Positions 16,730 to 26,249 of a stretch of DNA of 64,000 nucleotides are shown piece by piece. The DNA comes from Microseira wollei NIES-4236 (GTDB lineage: Bacteria > Cyanobacteriota > Cyanobacteriia > Cyanobacteriales > Aerosakkonemataceae). Where the stretch lies: positions 1 to 64,000 of the forward strand of contig NZ_BLAY01000002.1 in assembly GCF_020521235.1 (NCBI RefSeq), in the 5' to 3' direction. Each line of letters begins with the position of its first letter. The stretch's first letter is position 1. The notes beneath the pieces were generated by a model. That model had not been told where the DNA came from. It saw only the letters and a list, made by a program, of their open reading frames with translations, and did no database searches. The position numbers were made by a program, and so were the translations under genes.

Positions 16730-19700
16730 TTACTCCGGAAGTAAACGCTTAATCTCCTCCTGGGTGAAGGGATTCTTACCAGCCTTGAGGGCATCAATCC
16801 AGCCTTGCCGTTGTTTTTTCTCCTCATCCGAGCCAGTCGATTTTATAAATGCTTGAAAATCCTCAATCGCCCCGGCGGTATTCCCCGTCATCGCCCTGGC
16901 AATACCGCGACTATCCCGAAACTCTCCATTTTTAGGTGCAACCGTCACCGCATTTTCACAAGCTTTCATCACCTCAGCCGCCTGTCCGTGCAGACTACCG
17001 TACCGACAGAGGGTATTCCAAGACTCAGAAGGAAGTTTCCAGGTTGGCTTTAAAGTTTGTGCCTCCCTGTAGGCGGCAAGCGCTTCCTTGACCTTACCCT
17101 CCTTGACTAGCTTCTCACCATTTTTAACCAGACCACCTGCTGCCCACCATCCAACTTCTGCCTCAGATGGGATAGTGATGCTGGGAGACAATTTCCGGGC
17201 TGCTTGAAACTTCGCCATAGCACCCTTGAAATCTCCTCCCTGCCCTATTGCCCGACCTTGATTGACCAGAAACCGGGCATTTTCGCTGGGATTCCAGGCT
17301 AATTTTTGACAGGTAGAACGAGCGGATTGAGCGAACTTAATCGTTTCAGATTCTTCGTCAATATTCGTTTCAGGCTCAACTAGAACGGGATGATCGAGTA
17401 ACCTGTCGCACCCCATTCGCAGCCACCTTTCCCAAGTGCCGCCTTGCCACAACCGCACCGTGCCGTCAGCGCCCCCAGAGACAATCCTCTGCCCATCCGG
17501 GCTCAATGCCACAGAAGAGACATCACCCTGATGCCCAAGGAAGGGGGAGCCAATCGCTTTGCCGCTGCTATCCCACAACCGCACCGTACCGTCCTCACCC
17601 CCAGAGACAATCCTCTGCCCATCCGCGCTGAATGCCACAGAAGAGACAATACCCTGATGCGCTTTGATGGGGGAGCCAATCGCTTTGCCGCTGCTATCCC
17701 ACAACCGCACCGTGCCGTCAGCGCCCCCAGAGACAATCCTCTGCCCATCCGGGCTCAATGCCACAGAAAAGACAATACCCTGATGCCCAAGCAAGGGAGA
17801 GCCAATCGCTTTGCCGCTGCTATCCCACAACCGCACCGTGCCGTCCTCACCCCCAGAGACAATCCTCTGCCCATCCGGGCTCAATGCCACAGAAGAGACA
17901 ATACCCTGATGCCCAAGCAAGGGAGAGCCAATCGCTTTGCCGCTGCTATCCCACAACCGCACCGTGCCGTCAGCGCCCCCAGAGACAATCCTCTGCCCAT
18001 CCGGGCTCAATGCCACAGAAGAGACAATACCCTGATGCGCTTTGATGGGGGAGCCAATCGCTTTGCCGCTGCTATCCCACAACCGCACCGTGCCGTCAGC
18101 GCCCCCAGATACAATCCTCTGCCCATCCGGGCTCAATGCCACAGAAATGACAGAACCCTGATGCCCAAGCAAGGGAGAGCCAATCGCTTTGCCGCTGCTA
18201 TCCCACAACCGCACCGTACCGTCCTCACCCCCAGAGACAATCCTCTGCCCATCCGGGCCCAATGCCACAGAAGAGACAATACCCTGATGCGCTTTGATGG
18301 GGGAGCCAATCGCTTTGCCGCTGCTATCCCACAACCGCACCGTGCCGTCAGCGCCCCCAGAGACAATCCTCTGCCCATCCGGGCCCAATGCCACAGAAGA
18401 GACAATACCCTGATGCCCTCTCAGGATATTCCGTTCTCTGGCTACATCGATCGCATCCAGCAAACTGGACTGAACCGGGTTGAGCACCTGCCGCAATGAG
18501 GATTGGCTTTCACCCGTCGCCTGAATAGCTCGCATTAAGCCCTCTACAGGCGTTACCGATACCAGATTACTGGCGACTGCCGCACTTTCCCCTAGTCTTG
18601 CAATTGTCTTCTGCCTTTCAGCATCTCGCCACAGGAAAAAAGCCCCAACAGCAACTGCACTCACTACCCCTAAAGATCCAACTAAAATTCGATTCCTAGT
18701 CTTAACAGCTTTAAGTTCTCGCTGTTTACGTTCTAACTCTTTTTGGATGAGGCGATCGCGAACCTTTTGACTCACCTCAATATACTCTTGGGCAATACCA
18801 TCAAGCAGTCCCAGGTTGCCGTAGTCGTTCAAATACGTCTCAGCTTCTATTAACGTTGCCCCTTGCAGCAGTAAACCCAAATCCTCGGTCTTCCCGTTAC
18901 GTTCCCAATCTTTCGCCCTAGCTTCAATCTTGCGCTCAATTTCCAATGCCACTTGGTTATCTGCCACCCATTGGCGCAACTCCTGCCAATGACGAATCAA
19001 AGCTTCATGGACGATATCCAAAATCACTCCCGGTTTGCCATTCACAGATTGTGATTCATTTGTCGTCACGATTAACTTCGCTTTCACTAACTGCTCAATC
19101 GTCCGATCCAACAGTTCCAGAGAATGCCTTTGGTTGACTAAATCCTCCTTGCGTACCCGCCTGCGCCTATCGCTTGTCTCACCTAACTGCGTCAGTTCCA
19201 GGAAGATGCGCTTCGCAACCAGCTTTTCTTCGTCCTGAAGCGAGTTATAAACCTGATTGGCGCGTTTGGGCAGCGTTTTCTCGATTCCACCCAGCAGATG
19301 ATAACACTCCAGGGTCAACCGATTGCGATTTGGGCTTTTTTGCGCTTGTTCCCAAAGTTCTGTCAAGGTGTACTGGAGTAGGGGCAAGCTTCCGGGAGAA
19401 CCGACTACATCATCAGTCATCTTTGTTACCAAAGCTTGCTCAACTTTTAAGCCAACCAGTTCACCGGGTTTAGCAATCGCCTCTTCTATCTCCTGGCGAG
19501 TCATCGGTTTCACCGTCACCAGATGCCGGTCAATTTTGTTAGCTAACTGTGCATATTCAGCACATTTGCCCAGAAAATCTGCCCGCATCCCCAACACTAG
19601 GCGGAGTTTGTTGTTCGTTTGTTCCACCGCCTGCAACAAGCAAGCAAAAAACTGCTCTCGTTCTTGCTTGTCTTGGCACATGGTGAAGCATTCTTCAAAC

Positions 19701-20863
19701 TGATCCACCACTAGCACCACCCGTTCAGTTTTCAGGGTGGCAATATACTGCTTGAAATGCTGGGCATCTGTGCCCGTCGCTTTCTTAAAGCTTTGCAGGG
19801 GATGTTCGCCCGGGGTAAATGGATCGTAGTATTTCCAGCGATCGCTACCTGATAGTTTTTGTCCCCGCTTGAGTTGATAAAGCAATCCCGCCCGCAAAAC
19901 CGAAGATTTACCACTTCCCGACGCCCCCAACACGGCGGTAAAATTTTCCCTGCGAACTCGATCGATTAATATATCCGTCAGTTCCGTTCGCCCGTAGAAA
20001 AAGACCGCATCCTCTTGCGTAAAATAGTTCAACGATTTGTAAGGACACTTGCCCTTCAGCTTTGAATCGACCTGCCTTTGCGCCCCATGGGTTCTATCCG
20101 TAAGGATAATCGCCCCACCGGAATTGTGAAAAACCGGGCGCTGGAGTTCTGCGGACATCTTTTTATTAATGAAATCCGCCAGCTTATTATTACTCACCCA
20201 GCCATCAACGTCCGCGTTCGGGTTTAAACCTTGCAACAGTGCCGCCGTCAGAATACCATGTTCGCCTTGCAACTGTTCGCGACTCACCTCAAATCCTCGA
20301 CACGCAGCAATCAAACATCGGTCAACTGCTTTGCCTTCCTTCCCTGGATTAGCCTCATCCAAAATATTGAGTAATTCTCCACTATGGCAGCAATCGAGCC
20401 AAATAATCTGCTGTTGCACCGGACTTTTTTGCAAAAGTTCGCGCAACCACCGCAAAGAAACGCCCCACTTGCCTTTATCGGGATTCACATCACTCGTAGC
20501 CAAAAACCCTTCCGTCACTCCCCCCTGTTCTTTACGCAACCCATGACCGGCAAAAAACAGCAACGCGGTATCGGGTTTAATCCTTCCTGGTGGATTGAAT
20601 AACTGAGCGATCGCCGCTTCCAAATCCGGTACCTGCACCAGATTCTGTGATGGTGGGTTGGGATCTACTCCCCGCTTTCCCTCTGGTGAATACACCTCTG
20701 GCAAGCGACGCACTGTGAAATTACCGTATTTTTCTATAATTTGGGCAACTGCTTCCGCATCCGCTGCCGGTTTTTCCAGATGTTGGGGCTTTTTAGTTGT
20801 TCCATCCCTCAACAACGGATAACGATTAATCCCTACCACCAGCGCTTCTCTGCGTTCCTTCAT
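16730..20863 (-). CDS. caspase-like peptidase / STAND NTPase / WD40 / TPR protein
   Basis: A 1377-residue multidomain protein. Order: caspase (C14) domain residues 1-255 with the His107-Cys159 dyad (FFAGHGLR and DCCHSG); STAND-type NTPase about 285-620 with P-loop VLGASGSGKSS, Walker B VLVVDQFEE and the winged-helix region after it; a membrane-like helix about 735-752 (ILVGSLGVVSAVAVGAFFLW); eight WD40 repeats about 820-1165; and TPR-like helices to the end. This is the layout of bacterial death/defence sensors, in which WD40/TPR sense, the NTPase oligomerises and the caspase cuts. The WD40 units are nearly identical at DNA level. A divergent two-gene unit follows its 5' end. Confidence 0.95.
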   Translation of the reverse strand: MKERREALVVGINRYPLLRDGTTKKPQHLEKPAADAEAVAQIIEKYGNFTVRRLPEVYSPEGKRGVDPNPPSQNLVQVPDLEAAIAQLFNPPGRIKPDTALLFFAGHGLRKEQGGVTEGFLATSDVNPDKGKWGVSLRWLRELLQKSPVQQQIIWLDCCHSGELLNILDEANPGKEGKAVDRCLIAACRGFEVSREQLQGEHGILTAALLQGLNPNADVDGWVSNNKLADFINKKMSAELQRPVFHNSGGAIILTDRTHGAQRQVDSKLKGKCPYKSLNYFTQEDAVFFYGRTELTDILIDRVRRENFTAVLGASGSGKSSVLRAGLLYQLKRGQKLSGSDRWKYYDPFTPGEHPLQSFKKATGTDAQHFKQYIATLKTERVVLVVDQFEECFTMCQDKQEREQFFACLLQAVEQTNNKLRLVLGMRADFLGKCAEYAQLANKIDRHLVTVKPMTRQEIEEAIAKPGELVGLKVEQALVTKMTDDVVGSPGSLPLLQYTLTELWEQAQKSPNRNRLTLECYHLLGGIEKTLPKRANQVYNSLQDEEKLVAKRIFLELTQLGETSDRRRRVRKEDLVNQRHSLELLDRTIEQLVKAKLIVTTNESQSVNGKPGVILDIVHEALIRHWQELRQWVADNQVALEIERKIEARAKDWERNGKTEDLGLLLQGATLIEAETYLNDYGNLGLLDGIAQEYIEVSQKVRDRLIQKELERKQRELKAVKTRNRILVGSLGVVSAVAVGAFFLWRDAERQKTIARLGESAAVASNLVSVTPVEGLMRAIQATGESQSSLRQVLNPVQSSLLDAIDVARERNILRGHQGIVSSVALGPDGQRIVSGGADGTVRLWDSSGKAIGSPIKAHQGIVSSVALGPDGQRIVSGGEDGTVRLWDSSGKAIGSPLLGHQGSVISVALSPDGQRIVSGGADGTVRLWDSSGKAIGSPIKAHQGIVSSVALSPDGQRIVSGGADGTVRLWDSSGKAIGSPLLGHQGIVSSVALSPDGQRIVSGGEDGTVRLWDSSGKAIGSPLLGHQGIVFSVALSPDGQRIVSGGADGTVRLWDSSGKAIGSPIKAHQGIVSSVAFSADGQRIVSGGEDGTVRLWDSSGKAIGSPFLGHQGDVSSVALSPDGQRIVSGGADGTVRLWQGGTWERWLRMGCDRLLDHPVLVEPETNIDEESETIKFAQSARSTCQKLAWNPSENARFLVNQGRAIGQGGDFKGAMAKFQAARKLSPSITIPSEAEVGWWAAGGLVKNGEKLVKEGKVKEALAAYREAQTLKPTWKLPSESWNTLCRYGSLHGQAAEVMKACENAVTVAPKNGEFRDSRGIARAMTGNTAGAIEDFQAFIKSTGSDEEKKQRQGWIDALKAGKNPFTQEEIKRLLPE
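17440..18425 (-). repeat. eight near-identical 126-bp WD40-coding units
   Basis: The DNA coding for the eight WD40 repeats consists of 126-bp units that differ at few positions. Differences are mainly alternation of GGADG/GGEDG and of the linkers PIKA/PLLG/PFLG. Such identity points to recent unequal exchange or gene conversion, so copy number is probably variable between strains. The repeats create a long open frame on the opposite strand, which is a by-product of the repeat composition. Confidence 0.9.
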
Positions 20864-20943
20864 TTCTTAGCACCAAATTTGAGAGAGTATCCGGAAAGCT
20901 GCGGCTATCACTTGTAACTTTTCCCTCTTCATACTAAAGATAT

Positions 20944-21417
20944 ATGACATTTATGTCTGCGGCTGTTAACAAAACCTTACTTGCTCTAGTACTGGCTCTG
21001 AAGGATGTACAAGACCTAAGCGAAGATGAAAAAGACGCTTTCAAAGATGCCGCCGATCAACTGCAACTCGACCCCGATAATTGGGAGGACTACGAAGACT
21101 ATTTGCTAACAGTCGTCCTGGCTAACTCCGACTTGAATCAGCGGTATCAATTCGCTAAATCTCAACTCGATGCCTTGAATGGCGAAATCCCTTCGGATTT
21201 ACTACCTACCCCAGCCGAACTCGCAGCAGCAATCCCTACAAATCAAATTCCTGTAACGCGAGGTAAGCTGCCAGTCAACGATCGCTATAAAAGCAATGAA
21301 ATTAACAACTTGGCTATCAACGTTTTTTCAACTGCCAACCCCCCAGAAACGGCTAAAAAACTCAGCATTATTGAGAAAATTCAACAATTCCTTCAGCAGT
21401 CTCTCAAAAGCAAATAG
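20944..21417 (+). CDS. uncharacterised acidic protein next to the caspase gene
   Basis: A 157-residue protein; ATG codons at 20944 and 20956 are both possible. The N-terminal half is helical and acidic (DLSEDEKDAFKDAADQ, about residue 24, then a WEDYEDYL stretch), with a proline-rich middle (LPTPAELAAAIPTNQIP) and a C-terminal helix. There is no signal peptide or known domain. It starts 80 bp from the divergent caspase gene, so both probably share a control region, and it is followed by the interrupted membrane protein gene. I do not recognise the family. A role as adaptor or regulator of the caspase protein is inferred from position only. Confidence 0.75.
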   Translation: MTFMSAAVNKTLLALVLALKDVQDLSEDEKDAFKDAADQLQLDPDNWEDYEDYLLTVVLANSDLNQRYQFAKSQLDALNGEIPSDLLPTPAELAAAIPTNQIPVTRGKLPVNDRYKSNEINNLAINVFSTANPPETAKKLSIIEKIQQFLQQSLKSK

Positions 21418-21444
21418 AACCTTTCTTCTGTCTTAGCCCCCCCT

Positions 21445-21470
21445 CGTTCCCAGGCGACCGCCTGGGAACG
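21445..21470. repeat. palindromic dispersed repeat, second copy
   Basis: CGTTCCCAGGCG and CGCCTGGGAACG surround a short centre, giving the same palindrome as at 5520-5545. It lies about 28 bp after the stop codon of the 157-residue protein and may serve as its transcript-end hairpin. Flanking C- and G-runs (CCCCCCC and GGGGGGTTGGGGGG) extend the stem. Confidence 0.85.
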
Positions 21471-21528
21471 CTGGGGGGTTGGGGGGATCTGCATTTCCAT
21501 CTAGCTCAATCTCAACCTCAAACCATAA

Positions 21529-22932
21529 ATGAACGACATCATCTATCCCACCCTTGACCTCTTCCTCTACGACTTAAGAAATGGCTGAGGCGAGAGTCAA
21601 GAGGAAATTAATCAAAATCGGGCTGTTTATCCGAAAAAAATTCCCTAATCCCTTCAACAATCTTTATTCCAAAAAGACACCTACTTTGAAGACGAATATG
21701 TCCTTTTAACTGAGCCTCACGAATTTGCAAACAATGGCAAACCTTACCATTTACAAGGTTATTACTATCCTGTCCGGATCAATGATGTTTATGGGCTGCT
21801 GCTAGACTGCTCAGTCAACAATGAAATCGAAGCTCAACCTGCTGAATGTTTTAAAGACCTAAAAACCGAAATCGAGCAAAGAATCAACAACCAACCAGCA
21901 ACAATTGGGCAAACCTGGATGATATCTGGCAGGCTACCCCAATCTGATGCCAAAAACCCTGAAGATATCGCCAAAGACTGCTACCAAGCATTAATGCCCG
22001 ATGCCAATTGGAAACAAGATTTAGAAGGGCAAGGAACGTTTCTAGGGGCAACAATCTTTGAACTCTCGCGCTACCGCTTGGTAATCAAAGAAAGCCCAGA
22101 AACTCCGACAAATATTCAAAGCATCCAAGAGAATCAGCACGTTATTATTATTCTTTTTCCTGACAAAGCAAGCGCCGATAAATTAGCTGAGTTTTATGAT
22201 GACTGGATGCGATTATTTGAATATCGCCACAAAATCCTCTGGGCTTACGGTCAGAGTCGCCTACTCAAACAATCGATTAAAAACTACTTTACTGTCATTG
22301 AAGAAGAGAGACAATCTATTAACCCGAATCAGCCCACAGACCGAGAATTGGAAAAATGTCGTCAAACCTTGATGCGAGTACAAAATAGCCTGAATAATTA
22401 TAGCATAGAACTAAATAGACTCGAATTTCAAAACCGCAGGATTGATATGAATTTAAGTACCTATAAAAAACGCCTGGAACGAATCGAAGAAAAAGCCGGA
22501 AACAAACTAGAGTTTTTGGAGAAATTCACCAAGTTAGTTACAGATAAATACCAGAGCCAAATTACCAAAGACTCAGAAAATCTGGAACGGGGGATGAAAT
22601 TAATAGAGAATACGATTAACGCCGTTCGCAGCCGTGTCGAAGTTGCCAAAGCCGAACGCGATCGCAACTTTCAAGATGCGATCGCCATTCTGGGTGTAGG
22701 ATGGAGTGTCGCCTCGTTCCTTCCGTCTGCGGATAAGCTTGGTAACAATGCCAACGATCCTGTTAGAGTATTCCTCACCAACGCTCATCTCCCAGAACCC
22801 TGGATCAAGCCTGCTGTGCCACGGCTATACAAACTAAGTATCGCACTTTTTGCAGCAACTTTGGCTTGGCTGTTGATTCGCTTATGGCCTGGATTGGTGA
22901 GACTAATCCCACTCATACGCAAAAAGGAATAG
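21529..22932 (+). pseudogene. coiled-coil membrane protein gene with two in-frame stops
   Basis: From the ATG at 21529 one frame runs to 22932 (468 codons) and is broken only by TGA at 21586-21588 and TAA at 21646-21648. The sequence between and after the stops is protein-like (FEDEYVLLTEPHEFANNGKP, then YYYPVRINDVYGLLLDCS), so the original start was probably 21529 and the frame from Met 21919 (337 residues) is only a remnant. Visible parts: a globular N-terminal region, a long coiled coil (about 22230-22680) and a hydrophobic C-terminal segment LYKLSIALFAATLAWLLIRL ending in basic residues. It could still yield a shortened product. The family is unknown to me. It probably worked with the adjacent caspase locus. 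Confidence 0.8.
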
Positions 22933-23036
22933 CGCCATTGTACCTGCTGTCGTGGGATAGCTTCGCGCTCTGCGCGGAGCGCAGATCGCCTTGATTACAG
23001 CGGATTGCTTTTCGAGTGAGGGAAAGCCAAAATGCG

Positions 23037-23080
23037 CCTTTTGTGTAGCGGCACCCTTAAGGGTGCCGCTACACAAAAGG
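23037..23080. repeat. 44-bp perfect palindrome
   Basis: CCTTTTGTGTAGCGGCACCC and its complement flank a central TTAA, giving a perfect 44-bp inverted repeat. It belongs to the TGTAGCGGCA...TGCCGCTACA repeat family, also seen near 16477-16505. It lies between the convergent ends of the interrupted membrane protein gene and the hydrolase-like gene and could terminate both transcripts. Confidence 0.85.
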
Positions 23081-23178
23081 CGGTGTACCTCATGGGGCTG
23101 CAATCCGCTGTAATGACCCTTCTTCCCCCCCTAGCCCCTAGCCCCTAGCTATAAATGTGCAATGCTGCGATCGCTCGC

Positions 23179-23718
23179 CTATCCCCGCTCTAACACCCCA
23201 GCCAAAAACTCAGCCGCAGTTGAAAGCTCGCGCTCTCCCTCTCTCTTCACCCACCACCCTCGCACCGTTTGCGGCGCGCGCCACAAGTCCAAATGCCCCA
23301 CCCCCGGTGAGGCATAAAAACTCTCTTCCCCACTCCCCAGCAACGCCGAACTCCAGTGGGTAAATTCATCGTGACTAACTCGATAAATCGGAAAATCACC
23401 AAATAACGGCACTCCCCATCCATCTAAGGCTATAAACGCTTTGACTGACCCTCCCATCCGCCTCCACGCCGCTGCTGCTGCGATCGCTCCCACTACCCCC
23501 GCACTGAAGCTGATAAATACCAGGGGGCAGGTAGGCGTGCGATCGCGCAACCTATCGCATACAAACTGCAAGATGTGAAACCCTGAGTACACTGGGTAAT
23601 CTTTCCCTGGCACAATAAGTATATCTTCGGATTGACAAATTTTACCCAATCCCAATCCTGCCACAAAGCTTTCCGTCAACTCTGGCGGGTGAATGCCAGG
23701 ACAAATAATTAGCTTCAC
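23179..23718 (-). CDS. small alpha/beta-hydrolase-like protein
   Basis: A 179-residue cytoplasmic protein. A nucleophile-elbow-like segment, FISFSAGVVGAIAAA (about residues 68-82), an Asp in ALDGWG (about residue 98) and a His in VGHLDLW (about residue 139) are in the order Ser-Asp-His of an alpha/beta hydrolase. The elbow is F-S-F-S-A-G rather than the usual GxSxG, so activity is uncertain. It is short for the family (usually at least 220 residues) and lacks a cap. It is a single gene with a MITE-like element directly upstream (23731-23887). I do not know a substrate. Confidence 0.65.
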   Translation of the reverse strand: MKLIICPGIHPPELTESFVAGLGLGKICQSEDILIVPGKDYPVYSGFHILQFVCDRLRDRTPTCPLVFISFSAGVVGAIAAAAAWRRMGGSVKAFIALDGWGVPLFGDFPIYRVSHDEFTHWSSALLGSGEESFYASPGVGHLDLWRAPQTVRGWWVKREGERELSTAAEFLAGVLERG

Positions 23719-23730
23719 AATTTTGCTTCT

Positions 23731-23887
23731 AACGCAAGTTGCTAGTTATAAACTTTGGCGTTGCTAATTGCTAATTGCTAATTGCTAATATAGGATTTTT
23801 ACTGACATTAGCCATTAGCCTCGTGACCAGGGCAGAGCCTGGGAACGCCATTAGCCGCTCTTCGAGAGATAACTAGCAACTTGAGTT
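23731..23887. mobile_element. MITE-like element, family 2, copy 1
   Basis: The terminal inverted repeats are AACGCAAGTTGCTAGTTATA at the left and AACTAGCAACTTGAGTT at the right. Inside lies a GCTAATT/GCCATTAG microsatellite. The same ends bound 50581-50715 and 62334-62464, giving three copies in this window. It starts 12 bp from the start codon of the hydrolase-like gene and so may supply or disturb its promoter. Confidence 0.8.
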
Positions 23888-23959
23888 TCTATTACGGCTG
23901 CAACAATTATTAACCTATCCCCCCGGTGGGGATGCTAACCTATTAAGCAGAGGGGTGCT

Positions 23960-25144
23960 TTGGACAATCCCCCAACCCCCCACTCGGATATTTTCACTTT
24001 AGGCGAGGAATCCCACGTGGTTGCTACCCCAGAAAAACTGCAACATACCCATCATCACGCAGACTCCCAAGAGAGAGTTGCCGTATTGCTCATGGGTTAC
24101 GGTGAAGTTGAAAGTTACGAAGACTTCGCCAACTATAACGAGCAGGCACTGCACCTACTCACCGCTAAGTTTGCACCAGTGCCAACCTGGATTTATCCCC
24201 CTTTAGCCAGAATTTTGGCAATGTTTGACTTGCACGAGTGGGGACATCAGCACGGCAATTTCATTTCACCGCACAATGCAATTTTTGAACAGCAACGGGC
24301 TGGAATTGAAAAGCACCTGCAAGAAAAATGGGGTGAGCGAGTTCAAGTTTTCAAAGCGTTTAACTTCTGCGCCCCCTTCCTCCCCAAACAAGTTTTAGCT
24401 GAAATTAAATCCCAAGGATTTGACAAACTGCTGATTTATCCGCTTTTGGTTGTCGATTCTATTTTTACCAGCGGTATCGCCGTCGAGCAAGTCAACAAAG
24501 CCCTGGCAAATCTGACTGACGGTGACCAACATTGGGTGAAAGGACAGCGCTACATTCCTTCTTTCTATAACGAACCAGATTACATCGATTTAATGGCTCG
24601 TCTCGTAGAAGAAAAAATCGCCGCCGAATTAACCCAAGCTTACCTGCCCTCTCAAATTGGCATCGTGTTGATGAATCACGGTTGTCCCCACAAAGCCAAG
24701 GGTTTTACTTCTGGAATTGACGAAAGTCAGGCAATGTATGAGTTGGTACGAGAAAAACTAATTCACCGCTATCCACTCATCTCCATCGGTTGGCTTAATC
24801 ACGATACTCCCCTAATCGAATGGACGCAACCCAATGTCAACCAAGCTGCTAGCAATCTAATCGAATTGGGTGCAAAAGCAATTCTGTTCATGCCGATTGG
24901 TTTTGCTACCGAAAATCACGAAACTTTACTGGATGTCCACCATATTATTCATGCTTTAGAGCGGAAACATTCAGATGTAAACTACGTGCAAATGCCCTGC
25001 GTCAACGACCATCCAGATTTCTTAAAGATGGCAGCAGAGTGGGCGAATCCCCAAATTGAAGCGCTGTTAGGAGAAGAATCTCTAGCCGTTAATCCCCATC
25101 TGGCAGCACAAGCGCATCATCATCACCACCAATTTGAGATTTGA
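23960..25144 (+). CDS. ferrochelatase-family protein with His-rich ends
   Basis: The 394-residue protein has the class II chelatase/ferrochelatase pattern. VLMNHGCPHKAKGF (about residue 236) corresponds to the SAHGxP catalytic-His segment, SIGWLNHDTPLIEW to the SRxGPxxW segment, and PIGFATENHETLLDVHH (about residue 314) to the FVSDHxETL metal-ligand segment. It lacks the C-terminal chlorophyll-binding-like helix of the typical cyanobacterial HemH. Histidine clusters near residue 31 and near the C-terminus (HHHHH) suggest metal handling. A TTG start at 23960, preceded by AGAGGGG, is the likely start; the first in-frame ATG comes 45 codons later. It may insert a metal into a tetrapyrrole, but the main HemH role is not certain. 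Confidence 0.8.
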   Translation: MDNPPTPHSDIFTLGEESHVVATPEKLQHTHHHADSQERVAVLLMGYGEVESYEDFANYNEQALHLLTAKFAPVPTWIYPPLARILAMFDLHEWGHQHGNFISPHNAIFEQQRAGIEKHLQEKWGERVQVFKAFNFCAPFLPKQVLAEIKSQGFDKLLIYPLLVVDSIFTSGIAVEQVNKALANLTDGDQHWVKGQRYIPSFYNEPDYIDLMARLVEEKIAAELTQAYLPSQIGIVLMNHGCPHKAKGFTSGIDESQAMYELVREKLIHRYPLISIGWLNHDTPLIEWTQPNVNQAASNLIELGAKAILFMPIGFATENHETLLDVHHIIHALERKHSDVNYVQMPCVNDHPDFLKMAAEWANPQIEALLGEESLAVNPHLAAQAHHHHHQFEI

Positions 25145-25277
25145 GATTTGAGATGGCAGATTTGTTTTGATTCAATTTGAAATCTGCCATCTCAAATCTA
25201 TAAATCTATAGTTATAGCCTGCAAGTTTTCTGATATGTTCAAATCAATTATTTTTAGCTGTTAAAACAGGTGAATAT

Positions 25278-25724
25278 CTAACCAAACCCACCGAGGCGAA
25301 TTCCCGCACCTAAGATCGCAAACAACACTGCCAGGGTGGTCACGCCCACAATGTGATATGCCAGGGAGTTTAAGGTTTCTTTGGTCAGATGCGGAATGAT
25401 GAAAAAGCGCGCATGAACTGCCAGTGCCAGAGTACCTAGCAGCAAGCCTAACTTGATGCCGATATAGACAGACAAAAACGAATCGAAGGCCCAAAAATTC
25501 TGGAAGCCAGGAAAGTAGATCCAGGTTAGCCACAACCCCGTAATCACCTGGAGCAACAAAGCAGCCAGCCCAAATCCCTCGAACTGTTCTTCAAACTGAT
25601 GGATGCGATCCGGGTCGCGATGCTTGAGGGCAGGGGGCAAAACGGTGACCGCAAGCACCAGATGTCCACCCGTCCAGACGGTGGCTCCCAGAGTATGTAG
25701 AATAACCAGAATTTTGAACAGCAT
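25278..25724 (-). CDS. CopD-like four-helix membrane protein
   Basis: A 148-residue integral membrane protein with four hydrophobic helices. His10 and His21 lie in the first helix/loop (LHTLGATVWTGGHLVLAV), a pattern shared by the CopD/YozB-type families that bind copper or haem. It is followed by IHQFEEQFEGFGLAALLLQVITG, and the third helix includes GIKLGLLLGTLALAVHARFF. There is no soluble domain. It lies about 1 kb beyond the end of the nitrate reductase operon on the same strand, separated by divergent small ORFs, so it is not clearly part of that operon. Function is unknown. Confidence 0.7.
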   Translation of the reverse strand: MLFKILVILHTLGATVWTGGHLVLAVTVLPPALKHRDPDRIHQFEEQFEGFGLAALLLQVITGLWLTWIYFPGFQNFWAFDSFLSVYIGIKLGLLLGTLALAVHARFFIIPHLTKETLNSLAYHIVGVTTLAVLFAILGAGIRLGGFG

Positions 25725-25888
25725 AAGCCTAGATTTTGTCAGGATTTGTTAATTTATCTGGTGGAATTGAGCGATGGGGCTGTCATTCTGTAAAAATGAC
25801 TACAGAAATTATTTGATTCGCTTTCCTCTAGTTCGGTTAAGGGGAAGTGTTTTCACCAGTTTTAATCGATTTGAGACGGAGAAAGATT

Positions 25889-26137
25889 ATGACCCTTCAA
25901 ACGATCGATCCAGTTTGTCTACCGACACCCGCGCTAGAGAGTGCGATCGCCCCAACCTGGAACCCAGTTTGCCACATCACCTACACCCGCGATACCTGGG
26001 TTAAGCTGTTGCAACGCAAGAGTGAATACGCATTTGACGAAGCCAAGTTGCTCTGTCAAGAGTCACCAGATACCTGGGTTGCCTGGGTGCCGGATTGTGG
26101 GCAGGTTGTTCTCCATAAAAGCCATTTCTATAGTTGA
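25889..26137 (+). CDS. small hypothetical protein
   Basis: An 82-residue protein. The ATG at 25889 follows CGGAGAAAGATT, a fair ribosome binding site, which is better than starts further upstream. It contains WNPVCHITYTRDTWVKLL and LCQESPDTWVAWVPDCG, both rich in Trp and Cys, and has no membrane segment. It lies divergent to the CopD-like gene and just upstream of another small plus-strand ORF. I do not recognise the family. Confidence 0.6.
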   Translation: MTLQTIDPVCLPTPALESAIAPTWNPVCHITYTRDTWVKLLQRKSEYAFDEAKLLCQESPDTWVAWVPDCGQVVLHKSHFYS

Positions 26138-26249
26138 TTGAGGAAATTGGTTCCCGATGGGATTATCCTGCTCAAGAAGCTACGCGATCGTCTGCCAAAT
26201 CAACAATGTAGTTTTTATTCCTTGGCTGCTATAGGGAACCGGGCAAGAG

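Noticed and set aside
17444-18499. 351-codon plus-strand open frame with a repeated AAAIPQPHRAVSAPRDNPL motif
   Set aside because: It is the exact antisense of the WD40-coding repeats. It stays open because the 126-bp units are nearly identical, and it has no ribosome binding site.
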